DNA from: Juglans regia
Taxonomy: Eukaryota; Streptophyta; Magnoliopsida; Fagales; Juglandaceae
Assembly: GCF_001411555.2 (NCBI RefSeq)
Contig: NC_049903.1
Location: 31,971,083 to 32,035,082, forward strand
Reading direction: 5' to 3'
DNA: 64,000 bases
Of this stretch, positions 23,533-35,556 are shown in pieces. A program made the position numbers and the translations under genes. The first letter of the stretch is position 1; each line of letters starts with the position of its first letter. The notes below the pieces were generated by a model. That model was not told the DNA's origin. It worked only from the letters and a program-made list of their open reading frames with translations, and ran no database searches.

Positions 23533-25189
23533 ATGGACAGAAAGTTCACTCGATAGTTGTCTCGAGCAAAAAATTTGAGAAACACTTTCACTAGGGTATG
23601 AACTTTCTAAGTGGCCTACTGAGACCCTAAGTATATATATAACATAATATGCATGACTTCTAGAGTGTGGAGAGAGACCAAAGCTATTGTTATTCATTGT
23701 ATTCTTGAGTGATTCTCTCATGATACTCCATCATTTGAGCTCATTTCGAGTGTTACTGAGTCTATTGGGGTGGATGTGCACTTTGGCCGAAAGGAATTCA
23801 GAAATTGCCTGGGTACAGAGACCGAGTTGGTGCATGTTGGTCTAAAGCTACCAGGGCGCAAAGATCAAGTGGAATACTCGTGATATTGCAAGCCAAATTT
23901 AGTTACTTTAAGGGCCTTATAAGTGTTTCTAAATTGGTTGTAACGAACTAAATTTCTATAGTGCATTTTAGGTAGTGACTTACACCCAGAGTGGTTTTAG
24001 GTCTTGAAGGCATTGAGTTTTCGCTTCATTACTAAAATTGATATGTTGATTATTTTTTGTGATATGATTCACTAATTGCTTGAATGATTGATTGTTAATT
24101 TAAATAGTTCAATAAATTTGAAAAACACATATTCACCCATCTCTATGTGTATCTGAGATTTGAACCACTGATTTTTTAATTGGTATCAGAGCGGGGTTCA
24201 TTCCACTATGATTTAGTTCCTAAGTGTGATTCTGCATCAAGTAGTTAAAATGGATAGATCCCAATCCCTTTCGCTAGCCTCTTACTCATAGATGAATGAG
24301 TGCGAGTGATTGCAGAAAAATGATGGAAGAGGCCTATTTCAATTGTTAAGGGTGTAGAAGTTATCAATGATATCAATAATTGGTCTAAGGATGAGATCAA
24401 TAAGTGCAATTGGAAAAGTAAAGGTTTAAATGCAATCTTAACAGCTATTTCTTTGTGTTTAAGAGAATCTCATATGTGAAATTGCCAAAGATGCATGGGG
24501 CATATTAGGGGTCACACATGAAGGAACTAGATTAGTGAAAAATTCTAAACATTGACCACTAGGTTTGAGGAAATAAAAATGATAGATGATGAGAGTTTTG
24601 ATGCTTTTTATACTAGACTCAATGATATAGCAAATTTAGGTTTTAATATAGGCAGAAAAAATCCCTGTTAGGATAGTTAGAAAGGTTATAAGATCTTTAC
24701 TAGAATGCTTTAGACCCAAAGTCACCGCGCTAGAGGAGAGTAAAGACTTTGAAAATATAAGGATTGAACAGCTGGTAGGTTCTCTTCAAACATATGAATG
24801 CACATTGCCCCAACCAAAGAAAATTAAGTCAGTTGTTCTTAAGATTAGTAAAGAGTTTGTTGAATCATTTGAGGATGATAATGTAATAAATGATGATGGC
24901 ATAACTTGATATGTTAAAAAATTCGTGAAAATCTTCACATCTAGGAAAGATAAGAATCAAGAAAAGCATAAAAGTTTTTAATAAGATCAATGAAAACTCT
25001 AATTCTTATAGTGGTTATGTGCACTACTCCGACAAATCAAAGAAAAAAGAACCAATCAACGATAATGAGCGACAGACAGAGAAGTACTGCACTTATCACA
25101 AAACAATAGGACACAGAACCCAAGACTGCTACAACTTGAAACGAAAATTAGAAGAGATGAGGGGCAGTGAGGAGTTGGAACGCTTGATC
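23287..25189 (+). repeat. Tandem duplication, copy 1 (1903 bp)
   Basis: Matches 25224-27126 almost base for base at an offset of 1937. By eye I see only two substitutions: GAGGAGAGT against GAGGAAAGT near 24734, and AAAGATAAG against AAAGGTAAG near 24950. A 34-base unique spacer (25190-25223) separates the copies. The unit holds the end of a hAT remnant, a copia LTR end, primer-binding site and gag remnant, then a gypsy gag zinc-finger fragment. The unit ends are not LTR ends, so this is not ordinary retrotransposition. Confidence 0.95.
23533..25018 (+). mobile_element. Copia LTR 3' part, primer-binding site and gag remnant (copy 1)
   Basis: 23533-24178 matches the 3' part of the solo LTR at 1004-2848. 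It is followed by TGGTATCAGAGC at 24181-24192, the plant copia tRNA-Met primer-binding site. Then comes a gag remnant with stops, recognisable by LTTRFEEIKMIDDESFDAFY and LRLN/TRLNDI-type words of the copia gag family. The gag breaks off just where its CCHC knuckle would come and joins gypsy-type sequence at about 25019. The LTR lacks its 5' part. Confidence 0.8.
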
Positions 25190-25223
25190 CACCCCAATAT
25201 TCATTTGAACTTATTAATATAAA

Positions 25224-27126
25224 CAAAAGTATGTTTATATTAATAAGTTAATATTAATGTTTATGTTTAAGATTAAAATCTCATATTATATTAATTTTAT
25301 GTTATATGATTAAAATTTAAATGTTATATTAAAAATTATAAGATTAAATTTATGTTGTATCAAATATTATATAAATTTTATGTTATAAAATCAATAGACA
25401 TGAAAATAAGATTAAAATTTCATGTTAGATTAATTAGCAATTTAACATATAATATAATATAACAAATTAATGGACAGAAAGTTCACTCGATAGTTGTCTC
25501 GAGCAAAAAATTTGAGAAACACTTTCACTAGGGTATGAACTTTCTAAGTGGCCTACTGAGACCCTAAGTATATATATAACATAATATGCATGACTTCTAG
25601 AGTGTGGAGAGAGACCAAAGCTATTGTTATTCATTGTATTCTTGAGTGATTCTCTCATGATACTCCATCATTTGAGCTCATTTCGAGTGTTACTGAGTCT
25701 ATTGGGGTGGATGTGCACTTTGGCCGAAAGGAATTCAGAAATTGCCTGGGTACAGAGACCGAGTTGGTGCATGTTGGTCTAAAGCTACCAGGGCGCAAAG
25801 ATCAAGTGGAATACTCGTGATATTGCAAGCCAAATTTAGTTACTTTAAGGGCCTTATAAGTGTTTCTAAATTGGTTGTAACGAACTAAATTTCTATAGTG
25901 CATTTTAGGTAGTGACTTACACCCAGAGTGGTTTTAGGTCTTGAAGGCATTGAGTTTTCGCTTCATTACTAAAATTGATATGTTGATTATTTTTTGTGAT
26001 ATGATTCACTAATTGCTTGAATGATTGATTGTTAATTTAAATAGTTCAATAAATTTGAAAAACACATATTCACCCATCTCTATGTGTATCTGAGATTTGA
26101 ACCACTGATTTTTTAATTGGTATCAGAGCGGGGTTCATTCCACTATGATTTAGTTCCTAAGTGTGATTCTGCATCAAGTAGTTAAAATGGATAGATCCCA
26201 ATCCCTTTCGCTAGCCTCTTACTCATAGATGAATGAGTGCGAGTGATTGCAGAAAAATGATGGAAGAGGCCTATTTCAATTGTTAAGGGTGTAGAAGTTA
26301 TCAATGATATCAATAATTGGTCTAAGGATGAGATCAATAAGTGCAATTGGAAAAGTAAAGGTTTAAATGCAATCTTAACAGCTATTTCTTTGTGTTTAAG
26401 AGAATCTCATATGTGAAATTGCCAAAGATGCATGGGGCATATTAGGGGTCACACATGAAGGAACTAGATTAGTGAAAAATTCTAAACATTGACCACTAGG
26501 TTTGAGGAAATAAAAATGATAGATGATGAGAGTTTTGATGCTTTTTATACTAGACTCAATGATATAGCAAATTTAGGTTTTAATATAGGCAGAAAAAATC
26601 CCTGTTAGGATAGTTAGAAAGGTTATAAGATCTTTACTAGAATGCTTTAGACCCAAAGTCACCGCGCTAGAGGAAAGTAAAGACTTTGAAAATATAAGGA
26701 TTGAACAGCTGGTAGGTTCTCTTCAAACATATGAATGCACATTGCCCCAACCAAAGAAAATTAAGTCAGTTGTTCTTAAGATTAGTAAAGAGTTTGTTGA
26801 ATCATTTGAGGATGATAATGTAATAAATGATGATGGCATAACTTGATATGTTAAAAAATTCGTGAAAATCTTCACATCTAGGAAAGGTAAGAATCAAGAA
26901 AAGCATAAAAGTTTTTAATAAGATCAATGAAAACTCTAATTCTTATAGTGGTTATGTGCACTACTCCGACAAATCAAAGAAAAAAGAACCAATCAACGAT
27001 AATGAGCGACAGACAGAGAAGTACTGCACTTATCACAAAACAATAGGACACAGAACCCAAGACTGCTACAACTTGAAACGAAAATTAGAAGAGATGAGGG
27101 GCAGTGAGGAGTTGGAACGCTTGATC
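25224..27126 (+). repeat. Tandem duplication, copy 2 (1903 bp)
   Basis: Second copy of the unit described at 23287-25189. Unlike copy 1, it runs on past 27126 into the rest of the gypsy gag frame. Copy 2 therefore has the original right-hand context, and copy 1 looks like the added, truncated one. Confidence 0.95.
25470..26955 (+). mobile_element. Copia LTR 3' part, primer-binding site and gag remnant (copy 2)
   Basis: Duplicate of the fragment at 23533-25018, with the primer-binding site at 26118-26129 and the same gag stops. The shared stops show that the decay came before the duplication. Confidence 0.8.
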
Positions 27127-27219
27127 GCCCCAATGGCGAACAAACAAACGAGTGAGCATAACAATGAAAAAGTAAGAGCTATAGACGACGAGAATCACCA
27201 AGAAGGGAAAAGAGGTTAA
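26956..27219 (+). pseudogene. Gypsy gag C-terminal fragment with zinc finger
   Basis: Contains YCTYHKTIGHRTQDCYNLKR, the Cys-x2-His...Cys finger of plant Ty3/gypsy gag, followed by KLEEM and a charged tail. The upstream part of gag is absent. A truncated duplicate lies at 25019-25222, cut after SEELERLI. The gag protein would package element RNA. Confidence 0.8.
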
Positions 27220-27229
27220 ATGAACCTCG

Positions 27230-28300
27230 GGACCGAAGAATAAGAGCAGATGAAAACTGCAGAAACCCACCTTTGGGCGATATACACACGATCGCAGGTG
27301 GATATGCAGGAGGTGGGCCAACTTCCTCAGAAAGAAATGCCTATGCAAGATGGGCAAAATATGAAGAAGTTTATAATATAGAGAGGCCCGTCAAACAACC
27401 CCGAGTACAAGTGTCCCCCACAATATCATTTGGCGACGAAGATTTTCGAGGGGTTGTATATCCCCATGGTGATGTTTTGGTGGTAACAATGCTGGTAACA
27501 AATTTTACCACCAAGCAGATATTAATTACAATGGAAGTTAGACATACATCTTATTTTGGGATGCTTTCAGCAAAATGAGAATTGGTGAAGATCAATTGAA
27601 ACCAGCACCAACTACATTGAAAGGGTTCACTAGAAATGTGGTACAACCAATGGGGTCCATTACATTGCCAATATTTGTAGTTACAGACCCTCATGTCGCC
27701 ACATCGATGACTGAGTTTTTAGTAGTGAAAACTCGGTCAGCATAAAATGCAATCATTGGGTGACTCACATTGAATGCATTAAAGGCTATCACCTCGACTT
27801 ATCATCTAAAGATGAAGTTCCCAACATGTGAGATGCAGGAACTCAGACAAAGGTAAGGAGAGGTCAGTAATGTGGATACTGAAGAATACACGGTCCTCCC
27901 GCCAGGACCTCAAGTAATGGTGACAGAGCTAGAGACTAGAGATGAAAATGCTCTGAAGCATGGGGAGGCAGATGAGCCCCTAGAGTTGGTCACTCTTGAG
28001 TAGAATCATCCCGAGAGCCATGTGAAGATCGGGACTAGGTTGGCACAAGAAGAGAGACAATAACTAATAAATTTCCTTCTAGACCATAAAGACGTATTCT
28101 CATAGAGTCATAAAGATATACTTGGGATAGGCGAGGAGGTCATCGAACATAAGCTGAACGTAGACCCAAAAGTGCGCCCAATAAAACAAAAGAAGAGAAA
28201 CTTTAGCACCGAGAAGTAAAAAGCAATCGTGGAGGAGGTGGATCGATTATTAGCAGCTAGATTCATCAAAGAAGCATAGTATTCAGAGTGGCTGCCCAAC
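27230..28300 (+). pseudogene. Gypsy protease/linker region, decayed
   Basis: Interrupted frames read ISFGDEDFRGVVYPHGDVLVV and then NALKAITSTYHLKMKFPT, as in the gag-pol spacer and aspartic-protease region of plant gypsy elements. Then HKLNVDPKVRPIKQKKRNF leads into the reverse transcriptase. Several in-frame stops are present. I could not see a clear intact protease active-site triad. Confidence 0.6.
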
Positions 28301-28954
28301 GTGGTATTGGTAAAAAAATCCAACGTAAAGTGGCGAATGTGCGTAGATTTCACCGATCTCAACAAATATTGCCAAAAAGACAGTTTTCCATTACCACGGA
28401 TAGATCTGATAGTAGACGCCACAACAGAGCATAAAATATTAAGTTTTATGGATGCCTATTCAGGATACAACCAAATCAGGATGGAGGCTAACCAAGAGAA
28501 AATCGCTTTTATAACTGACCGAGGATTATACTGCTATAAAGTGATGTCTTTTGGCTTGAAGAACACTGAGGCAACTTACCAGAGGTTGGTGAACAAAATG
28601 TTTAAAGACCAGATCAGAAGAAACATGGAAGTGTATGTCGACGATCTCCTAGTGAAAAGCATGGAGTTTGACCAACATGTGGAAGACTTTAAGGAGGATT
28701 TTCAGGTTTTACGTTGGTACCAAATGAAGCTCAACCCAACGAAGTGTGCATTCGGAGTACAATCGGAAAAATTCCTCAATTTTATGGTGTCAGAGAGAGG
28801 AATCGAAACAAACCCTGAGCAACTCAGAGCAATAATAGAGATGAAGTCTCCCACAAACTTGAAGGAGGTACAGAAGTTGGCAGACAATATAGTAGCTCTT
28901 AATAGATTTGTATCCCAGTCAATGGCTAAATGTCCCCTTCTTTCAGGTGCTTAA
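28301..28954 (+). pseudogene. Gypsy reverse transcriptase
   Basis: An open stretch of about 217 codons with WRMCVDFTDLNKYCQKDSFP, then FMDAYSGYNQI, the catalytic YVDDLLVKS, and KLNPTKCAFGV and FLNFMVSERGIE. These are the RT fingers, palm and thumb motifs in normal order. A frameshift near 28920-28950 separates it from the RNase H part, and stops precede it. Catalytic Asp residues are present in YVDD. Confidence 0.9.
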
Positions 28955-29283
28955 GAAAGCACGAGGTTGGGATGCCAAGTGCGAGGAAGCATTTACCCAG
29001 CTAAAGAAATATTTGGTTAAGCCGCCATTGCTCAGCCACACCAATCCAGGGGAGCCATTATCGCTATACCTAGCAGTGACCCCAAACCTAGTGTCAGCTG
29101 CATTGGTACGAGAGGAAGGGAAGGAACAAAAGTTGGTGTATTATGTAAGCTGGGCCCTAAGAGGAGCCAAGACCAGATGTTCAAAGGTGGAGTTCGTCGT
29201 CTTCGCCGTGGTGGTAGTAGCAAGGCGATTAAGACCTTATTTCCAAGCCCATCCGATAAACGTGATCACCTCATCACCTCTAT
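28940..29283 (+). pseudogene. First RNase H domain of the gypsy element
   Basis: Reads FQVLKKARGWDAKCEEAFTQ, then LSLYLAVTPNLVSAALVREE and QKLVYYVS, and RLRPYFQAHPI. This is the RT-connected RNase H of Ty3/gypsy elements (the first D is replaced in LAV, where YLAVS/D is usual). Stops follow at about 29284. Confidence 0.8.
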
Positions 29284-29393
29284 AGAAGGTGTTGTAGAAA
29301 CCAGACACCTTAGGACGGCTCGTCAAATGGTCAATTGAGCTGAATGAATCTGACATCAGTTACATACCAAAAAGCATCGTGAAGGGATAGATC

Positions 29394-29747
29394 TTGGCCG
29401 ATTTTATAGCAGAATTTTCAAATTTCAGAGAAGAGATCTATAAACCACCTGAGAAGAGTTCGTGGCAAGTACATGTAGATGGGTCAGCCTGCCGAGCAGG
29501 GGGAGGAGTTGGTGTGCACGTAGTAACGAGTGAGGGAGAAGAGTCGTACCATGCAGTACAATTGGAGTTCAAAGTAACAAAAAATGAAACTAAATATGAA
29601 GCAGTACTCGCCGATGTAGCAATAACGAGAGTATTAGGAGGCGAAGAAGTCGAGATGAAAGCTAATTCAAAGGTAGTAGTCGAGCAAATCACCGATGAGA
29701 ACTTGGCAAGGGAAACCAAGCTAATAAAATACCTTCACCAAGTCTAG
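29394..29747 (+). pseudogene. Second (archaeal-type) RNase H domain
   Basis: Starts near ADFIAEF and then WQVHVDGSACRAGGGVGV, with the catalytic Asp in VDGS. NETKYEAVLADVAI supplies the conserved Glu, and KANSKVVVEQI stands where DS..VV is normal: the second conserved Asp appears as Asn. A second RNase H placed between RT and integrase is the known mark of Tat-group gypsy elements. Confidence 0.85.
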
Positions 29748-29963
29748 GAGCAGTGCAAAGGCCTCAAATATTTTTTAATTGAGAAGATACCTGAATGAGA
29801 CAATTTAAAACTTGACCGATTGGCGCACACGGCCTCAGCAAAGGAAGAAGAAACGCTGCCATAGAAGGTTGATTTACGAATTATGGCTAGACCAGTGGTA
29901 GGAGAGAAAAATTTGCAGATCAGGGAGAGTACGCCAGGATGAGCTAATAATATAAAAAAGTAT

Positions 29964-30720
29964 TTGGAGACAGGTGATCTTCCCCCATCTCGAGAAGATG
30001 CAAGAAAATTAAAAAGCAAGGCGACCAGCTTTACTATAATTGACAGAGTGCTTTACAGGTGGGGTTTTGCAAACCCATTATTGCGATGTGTAACAAATGA
30101 GGAAGTAGAGTACGTGATGAAGGAAGTACACGAGGGGATTTGCGAGAGTCACCAGTGCCAGATTCATGCACCAATCCCAAGTGCATCTCCTTATGCCTCC
30201 TGGCAAAGGAGGAACCAAGTTCATCATCGTAGTCGTCGACTACTTTACAAAGTGGGCTGAAGCGATGGTTACAATAACTACCCAAAGTGTGACAAAGTTC
30301 ATGTGGAAGGCAGTAGTGTGCAGGTTCGAGATACCTCAGTGTATCATTTATGATAATGGAAGATAATTCAATTTCGAATATTATCGTCAATGGTGTGTGG
30401 AGCTAGGAATCAAGGTCAAATACTCTTCTCCAGGTCATCCCCAGGCAAACAGACAAATGAAAGTAACTAATAAAACCATCATGGGGATACTGAAAAAGAA
30501 GATAGGCAACAAAAATGGACTATTGGCCGACGAGTGAGGCCCAAATCTTTCAAAGTAGGCAACTTAGTGCTAAAGGAAACTAGTGTCACCGTGGGAGAAG
30601 AAGGGAAATTATCTCCCGATGGGAAGGCCCTTACGATGTAGTGCCAAGCCACAGACCAGGAGCTTACCACCTCAAGGATGCTGCAAGGCGTCAGCTATCT
30701 CACTCATAGAATGCAGAGCA
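29964..30720 (+). pseudogene. Gypsy integrase pieces with an internal deletion
   Basis: The first part has VLYRWGFANPLLRCVTNEE and EVHEGICESH, the N-terminal zinc-binding region. It jumps, with missing sequence and a frame change, to IIVVVDYFTKWAEAM and IIYDNGR, then YSSPGHPQANRQ (core domain). After another gap it reads FKVGNLVLKE and GKLSPRWEGPYDVV (C-terminal domain). The core is incomplete, so integrase activity is not possible. Confidence 0.8.
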
Positions 30721-30906
30721 CCTACGAAATTACTACGTTTAAGGGAAAGATATATAGTTTTCTTTTATTTGTTGATTTGTTTATTGATATCATTTATTTC
30801 AATAATAAATGCTTGCACCTTTTATCCACCTTTTCTTTGGTTCTGTTTTTGACAAAAGCAAAAATATGACCTAGACTTGAAAAAAAAAAAAATCTACAAA
30901 GGGGGG

Positions 30907-32068
30907 TGACATGGTCGAGGGATCTCCCACTAGCCTAATAAAAACTTAAAGGTTAAAGCAGTCGAGAAAATCTCCCGTTAACATCTTCTCGCCAAAAGGC
31001 GACGTAGTCGAGGAACTCTCCCACAAACCTATTACTTACAAGGTTAAAGCGGTCAAGGAAATCTCTCGTTAACACCTTATCGTCATCAGGTGACATGGTC
31101 GAGGAACTCTTCCACGAACCTAATACTTACATGGTTAAAACGGTCGAGGAAATCTCCTGTTAACGCCTTCTCGCCATCAGACGACGTGGTCGAGGAAATC
31201 TCCCACGAACCTAAGATTTACAAGGTTAAAAGGGTCAAGAAAACCTCCCGTTAACACTTTCTTCCCAAAAGGTAACGTGGTCGAGGTCGAGGTCGAGGTC
31301 GAGGAAATCTCCCGTTAACATCTTCTCGCCAACAAGCGACGTAGTCGAAGAACTCCCACGAACCTAATACTTACAAGGTTAAAGCGGTCGAGGAAATCTC
31401 CCGTTAACATCTTCTGGCCATCAGGCGACGTGGTCGAGGAACTCTCCCACGAACCTAATACTTACAAGGTTAAAACGGTTGAGAAAATCTCTCGTTAACA
31501 CCTTATCACTAAAAGGTAACGTGGTTAAGGAACTCTCTCACTAACTTAAAAGCTTAAAGGTTAAAACGGTCGAAGAAATCTCTCGTTAACACCTTCTAGC
31601 CATCAAGCGACGTGGTCGAGGAACTCTCCCACTAACCTAATACTTACAAGGTTAAAATGGTTGATGAAATCTCTCGTTAACACCTTATTCCCAAAAGGTA
31701 ACGTGGTCGAGGAACTCTCTCATTAACCTAAAAGCTTAAAGGTTAAAACGGTTGAGAAATCTCCAGTTAACACCTTCTCGCCATCAGGCGACGTGGTCGA
31801 GGAACTCTCCCACAAACCTAATACTTGCAAGGTTAAAGCGGTCGAGGAAGTCTCCAATTAACACCTTCTCCCCAAAAGGTAACGTGGTCAAGGAACTCTC
31901 CCACTAACCTACAAGCTTAAAGGTTAAAACAGTCGAGGGACCTCCCATTAACACCCTCTCTCCAAAAGATGATGTGGTCGAGGAACTCTCCCACTAGCCT
32001 AATCCTTAAAAGATTAAAGTAATCGAAGAAATATCCCGTTAACGACTTCTCGCCAAAAAGCGACGTAA
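30907..32068 (+). repeat. About thirteen 91-bp tandem repeats in the gypsy 3' region
   Basis: Units start near GGCGACGTGGTCGAGGAACT and recur about every 91 bases (for example 31006, 31098, 31188, 31431, 31522, 31613, 31704, 31795, 31886, 31975). Each unit is two related halves, both beginning GGTCGAGGAA and followed by (A/C)TCTCCC: one half continues with CTAATACTTACAAGG and the other with GTTAACACCTTCTCGCC. One unit (about 31279-31300) has a local GTCGAG expansion. A purine tract AAAGGGGGG directly precedes the array. Confidence 0.9.
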
Positions 32069-32599
32069 CACTTAAGATTGTGAATGGCATAAGCCTAATA
32101 CCTAAGGTATGAATAACATATATTGATGTCGTGATGCAAGTCAACAAGAAACAACAATAAGTACTTTACAACCAACAAACAAAGTGATAAAGACCTCAGA
32201 ATGGCTTACAAAATTCAATAGCCTCAAAACGACTTATGAAGTCCTGTTATGTACAAAGCTTCAAAAAAAAGTTCAAAACAAATCCTGATGGGGATGCAAA
32301 AGCTTCAAACTACATAAATGTTAGGATGGGTGAGGAAAAGCGTCAGGCATCTCGGCCCAATCGAGGGAGTCACAGATATGAAGGGCAACCTCACTAGCCC
32401 GAATAGACTTCCACTCCAAAGTATGCAGATTCGTAGTGGGTTCCCGAAGAAGAAGCTCACGGAGCTATTTAACACCCAACTAGAAGCCTATACCCCAGGC
32501 TCGTAGTCGAACCTTGGGGGCGACAACCAACTGGGGGAGAACCCGATTAAGGTCGTTCTAAGAACTCTCCAAGGCAGGACCCAACTCGGCCAATTGTCG

Positions 32600-35531
32600 C
32601 TCCAGGATAGTAATCTTTTTCCTGGTAGACTTAAAAACTTCATCAAGCTGAAGGTATTGATGGTCGCTATTTTTGAGAAGGCCTTTCACTCGGCTAAGTT
32701 TTTCTCAACTTCAGCTTTCATCCCTTCGGCCGCCCTCAGCTTTATGATTAGCTCCTGTTGTTTGTCTCCGAGAGAGACCAGGCGAGAAGCATAGTCAGAT
32801 TTGGACTTGGTTAGTTCTTCAATCTCCACCTTCGCGTGATCAAAGCTGACTGCTAAGCCATCCAGCTCTTGCAAGGAAAGCTCCAACCGAGCAACCAACT
32901 CATATTGTTCCTTCTTAAAAGCCTCTGCCTGAGCAACTAGGTTGTTCCGTTCTTGCACAACTCCCTCTATTTGATTTAGGCGAGTGGCAAAATCATCTCG
33001 CTCTTTGTCGATTGCTACTACCTCTTGGCGATAGTGGTCAGCATCCGCGGTAGAGATCGCCAACTCCTCCTGGAGTGAAGCAACTTGGGCATGAAAGGTA
33101 ACCAACTAGCCATTGGATGAATAAGAATGAGCCTCAAGCTGGGCCAACTCACCAACCAATTGGTTTTTCTCATCCTCCAAGTGTAGCCTATCATCCACCA
33201 AGTCAGCAGCAAGGCGATCAACTCCCTAAAAAAAATAAAAATAAAAATAAATAAAGAAGAAAGAAAGAAGGGAAAGGAAAAGGGGAATACATTTAAGATA
33301 TGTTTTTAACTAATGAATCAAAGCACTAAGTAAAAGGAGAACGAGTATGAAGGGAGTACCGGGGCAAAGACACTACGAAGCTATTGAACAAAAGCATTGA
33401 TGACCTCCACCCGGCGAGTATGCAGGGATGCGGGGGAAATTAACAGATGATAACTTGAGGAACCTCTCAGTTTGACGGCTGGTGAAGAGGTAGTAGCAAA
33501 ATCCTCCTAAGGAAAAGCAACTTCAGTCAGAACAAACGAGGGAGCGCTGACAGGTGGATCAACAGGAGGACTAGCGCATTTTTCGGCTTCCTCCCTCGCC
33601 CCAGCCTCATCCTGGTAGGGCACAGCCTGATCAATCCCGAGATTCTCTTCAGGAGTTGTCAAAGATGGCTCGCCACTTCCTCAAGGAGAAACACTTAATG
33701 GGGGAGAAAGAATCGAAACCCTACTGCCACTGACAAGGGAGAGGGCTGGAAACATGAAGGGCAAGTCAGGAGTAACCCCACCTGAAGTTGTCGAGGCAAA
33801 GGGGAACTAAACACTGCAGCTAACTCTTCAACACCCCCCTCCTCACCTTGTTCCAACTGAGGAAGCTTTGAATGAACATTAGAGGGCACATAAACGATTG
33901 GCGGGGCAAAATCAGTAGAGGCATGGAAGCCTCAAAAGGCGGAAAACTCGTAGAAGTAGAAGGAGGTGTTGTAAGGAGGTCAGGATTCAGAATAAGAATA
34001 TCATCTTCCACTAAAGTGTTATCACCCTACTGCTGGAAATCTTCAGCTGGAGCCGTCGAAGGTTGAGCAGCAGCTTCGACTGCAGCCTCCATGACGATTA
34101 CGTCCTCGAGATCTTTTTCGGCCAATGACATGACGTCATTCAGAGAAAGAGTTGGTGGATCCACAAAGGTGGCCATGACACTTGTTTCCTCCCAAGAAAT
34201 GGCCAACCTAGTGCTCCCACCTGCCTGGGAGGTGTTTTTACTGGGTAACTCCTGAGAAGAACTCAACCTAACATTATCAACAACCGGAAGTGTTGGTCCA
34301 CTCTGTTTTTCACAAGGAAGTACTAATTTTATACCTTTGCTCGGCACAGAGGGAAGTAAATAACCACTTTTGGATGAAATAGACTCATCTGAGTGAGGCG
34401 AGATGCGAGCCTTTTTAACATTTCTTTATTTTTTCCCACCTACGGCATGACGTTTCTTCTTTCTCAAGTCACCCGCCTGGGGGGCACCCAAAAACTCATG
34501 TCCTAATACGTGGGATTGACTAGGGACCATCAGGAACTTCTCAATATTGCTGGGGGTCAAAAGCACATATGAGAAGTATAAGTTGGGATGAGCTTGAGCC
34601 CAAGTCTCCACCAACCTAACACGAGCCTCCCACGTGGGGAAAGAATTACTTCGAAGTCATCCTCATCGAGAACAGGAAACCAGCAAGCCCTAATAGAAAA
34701 TTCTCGACTAAGAGCTTCATCAGCGTGAAACTCCCGACTAGAGCTAGAAATGAGGAAAAATTTGTTGGTCCAATCATTTACATGCAAATACTTACGCTCT
34801 AAATCACCCAATACCAGATGGGCTCTAAAACTGCAAAGATTCCCCACCAAATGCCTAAACCCATGAAGAGACAAACTCACGGGCTGTTAGGTGTGGGTAT
34901 TCATCTTCCACGGGCTCCAGTACCCATCGCCACAAAACACATAGGCCATCAAAATTCTCCAAGCATTAGGCACCAACTGAGCCGGAGCAAGCCCTAAGAC
35001 ATCTAACACGTCGTGAGCTGGGCGCACAAATGGCAATCGAAGCCCTATGGTAAACATAGCAAAATAGAGACCAACAACGACGGCCATACCTTTGGCGTCA
35101 ATAGCTTTCTGGTTCGAAGAAGGAACCCTCATCTCGAAAAAATCATGCATGTTGAAGTTATTTCGGGCATTCTCCAATTCGTGCAAAGTGATGGTTGAAG
35201 ACCAGTGAGAACCCACAAAAATGGACGACGGAGGAGCAACGAAAACTTGAGGAGAGGAGTCGCGGGGTGGTGAAGAATCTGGAGCAGGAACAGCAGCCTT
35301 ACCCATGGAAGACGAAAAAGCCATGGAGAAAGAAGATAGAATAAGAACTCGGAAAGAGAATGAGAACTCGGAAAGAAAGCAAGAAATGCGAAAAATGCAT
35401 AAGTTTGAAAGATAAGAGAAAGTGAATAGCAAAGGGGTATTAAATAGGAACATACATGAGGTGACGGTTAACGTGCCCAAGGAATGAAGGTAAAACGGCG
35501 TTCTGACATACCTCGAAAATCGAAAATGCAC
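32600..35531 (-). pseudogene. Antisense ORF of the Tat-type gypsy element, decayed
   Basis: Start candidates lie at 35531 or at 35325 (MAFSSSMGK). The N-terminal part (35531-34887) reads through a single stop into 34880-34557, in the same frame, with FEMRVPSSNQKA, VVGLYFAMFTIG, WRILMAYVFCGDG and LGDLERKYLHVNDWTNKFF. A frameshift follows, then basic KKKRHAVGGKK and acidic/serine-rich parts (34614-33820). The last part, 33105-32686, is a coiled coil rich in Glu, Lys and Leu heptads. Antisense genes in this place are known from Tat-group elements (for example in Grande), with unknown function. The family link is inferred from position and layout. Confidence 0.65.
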
Positions 35532-35556
35532 TTAGATTCAAGTCCCATCACACCAG

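Noticed and set aside
30907..32068. Regularly spaced repeats resembling a CRISPR array
   Set aside because: The units are contiguous 91-bp tandem repeats with no unique spacers, in a plant gypsy element.
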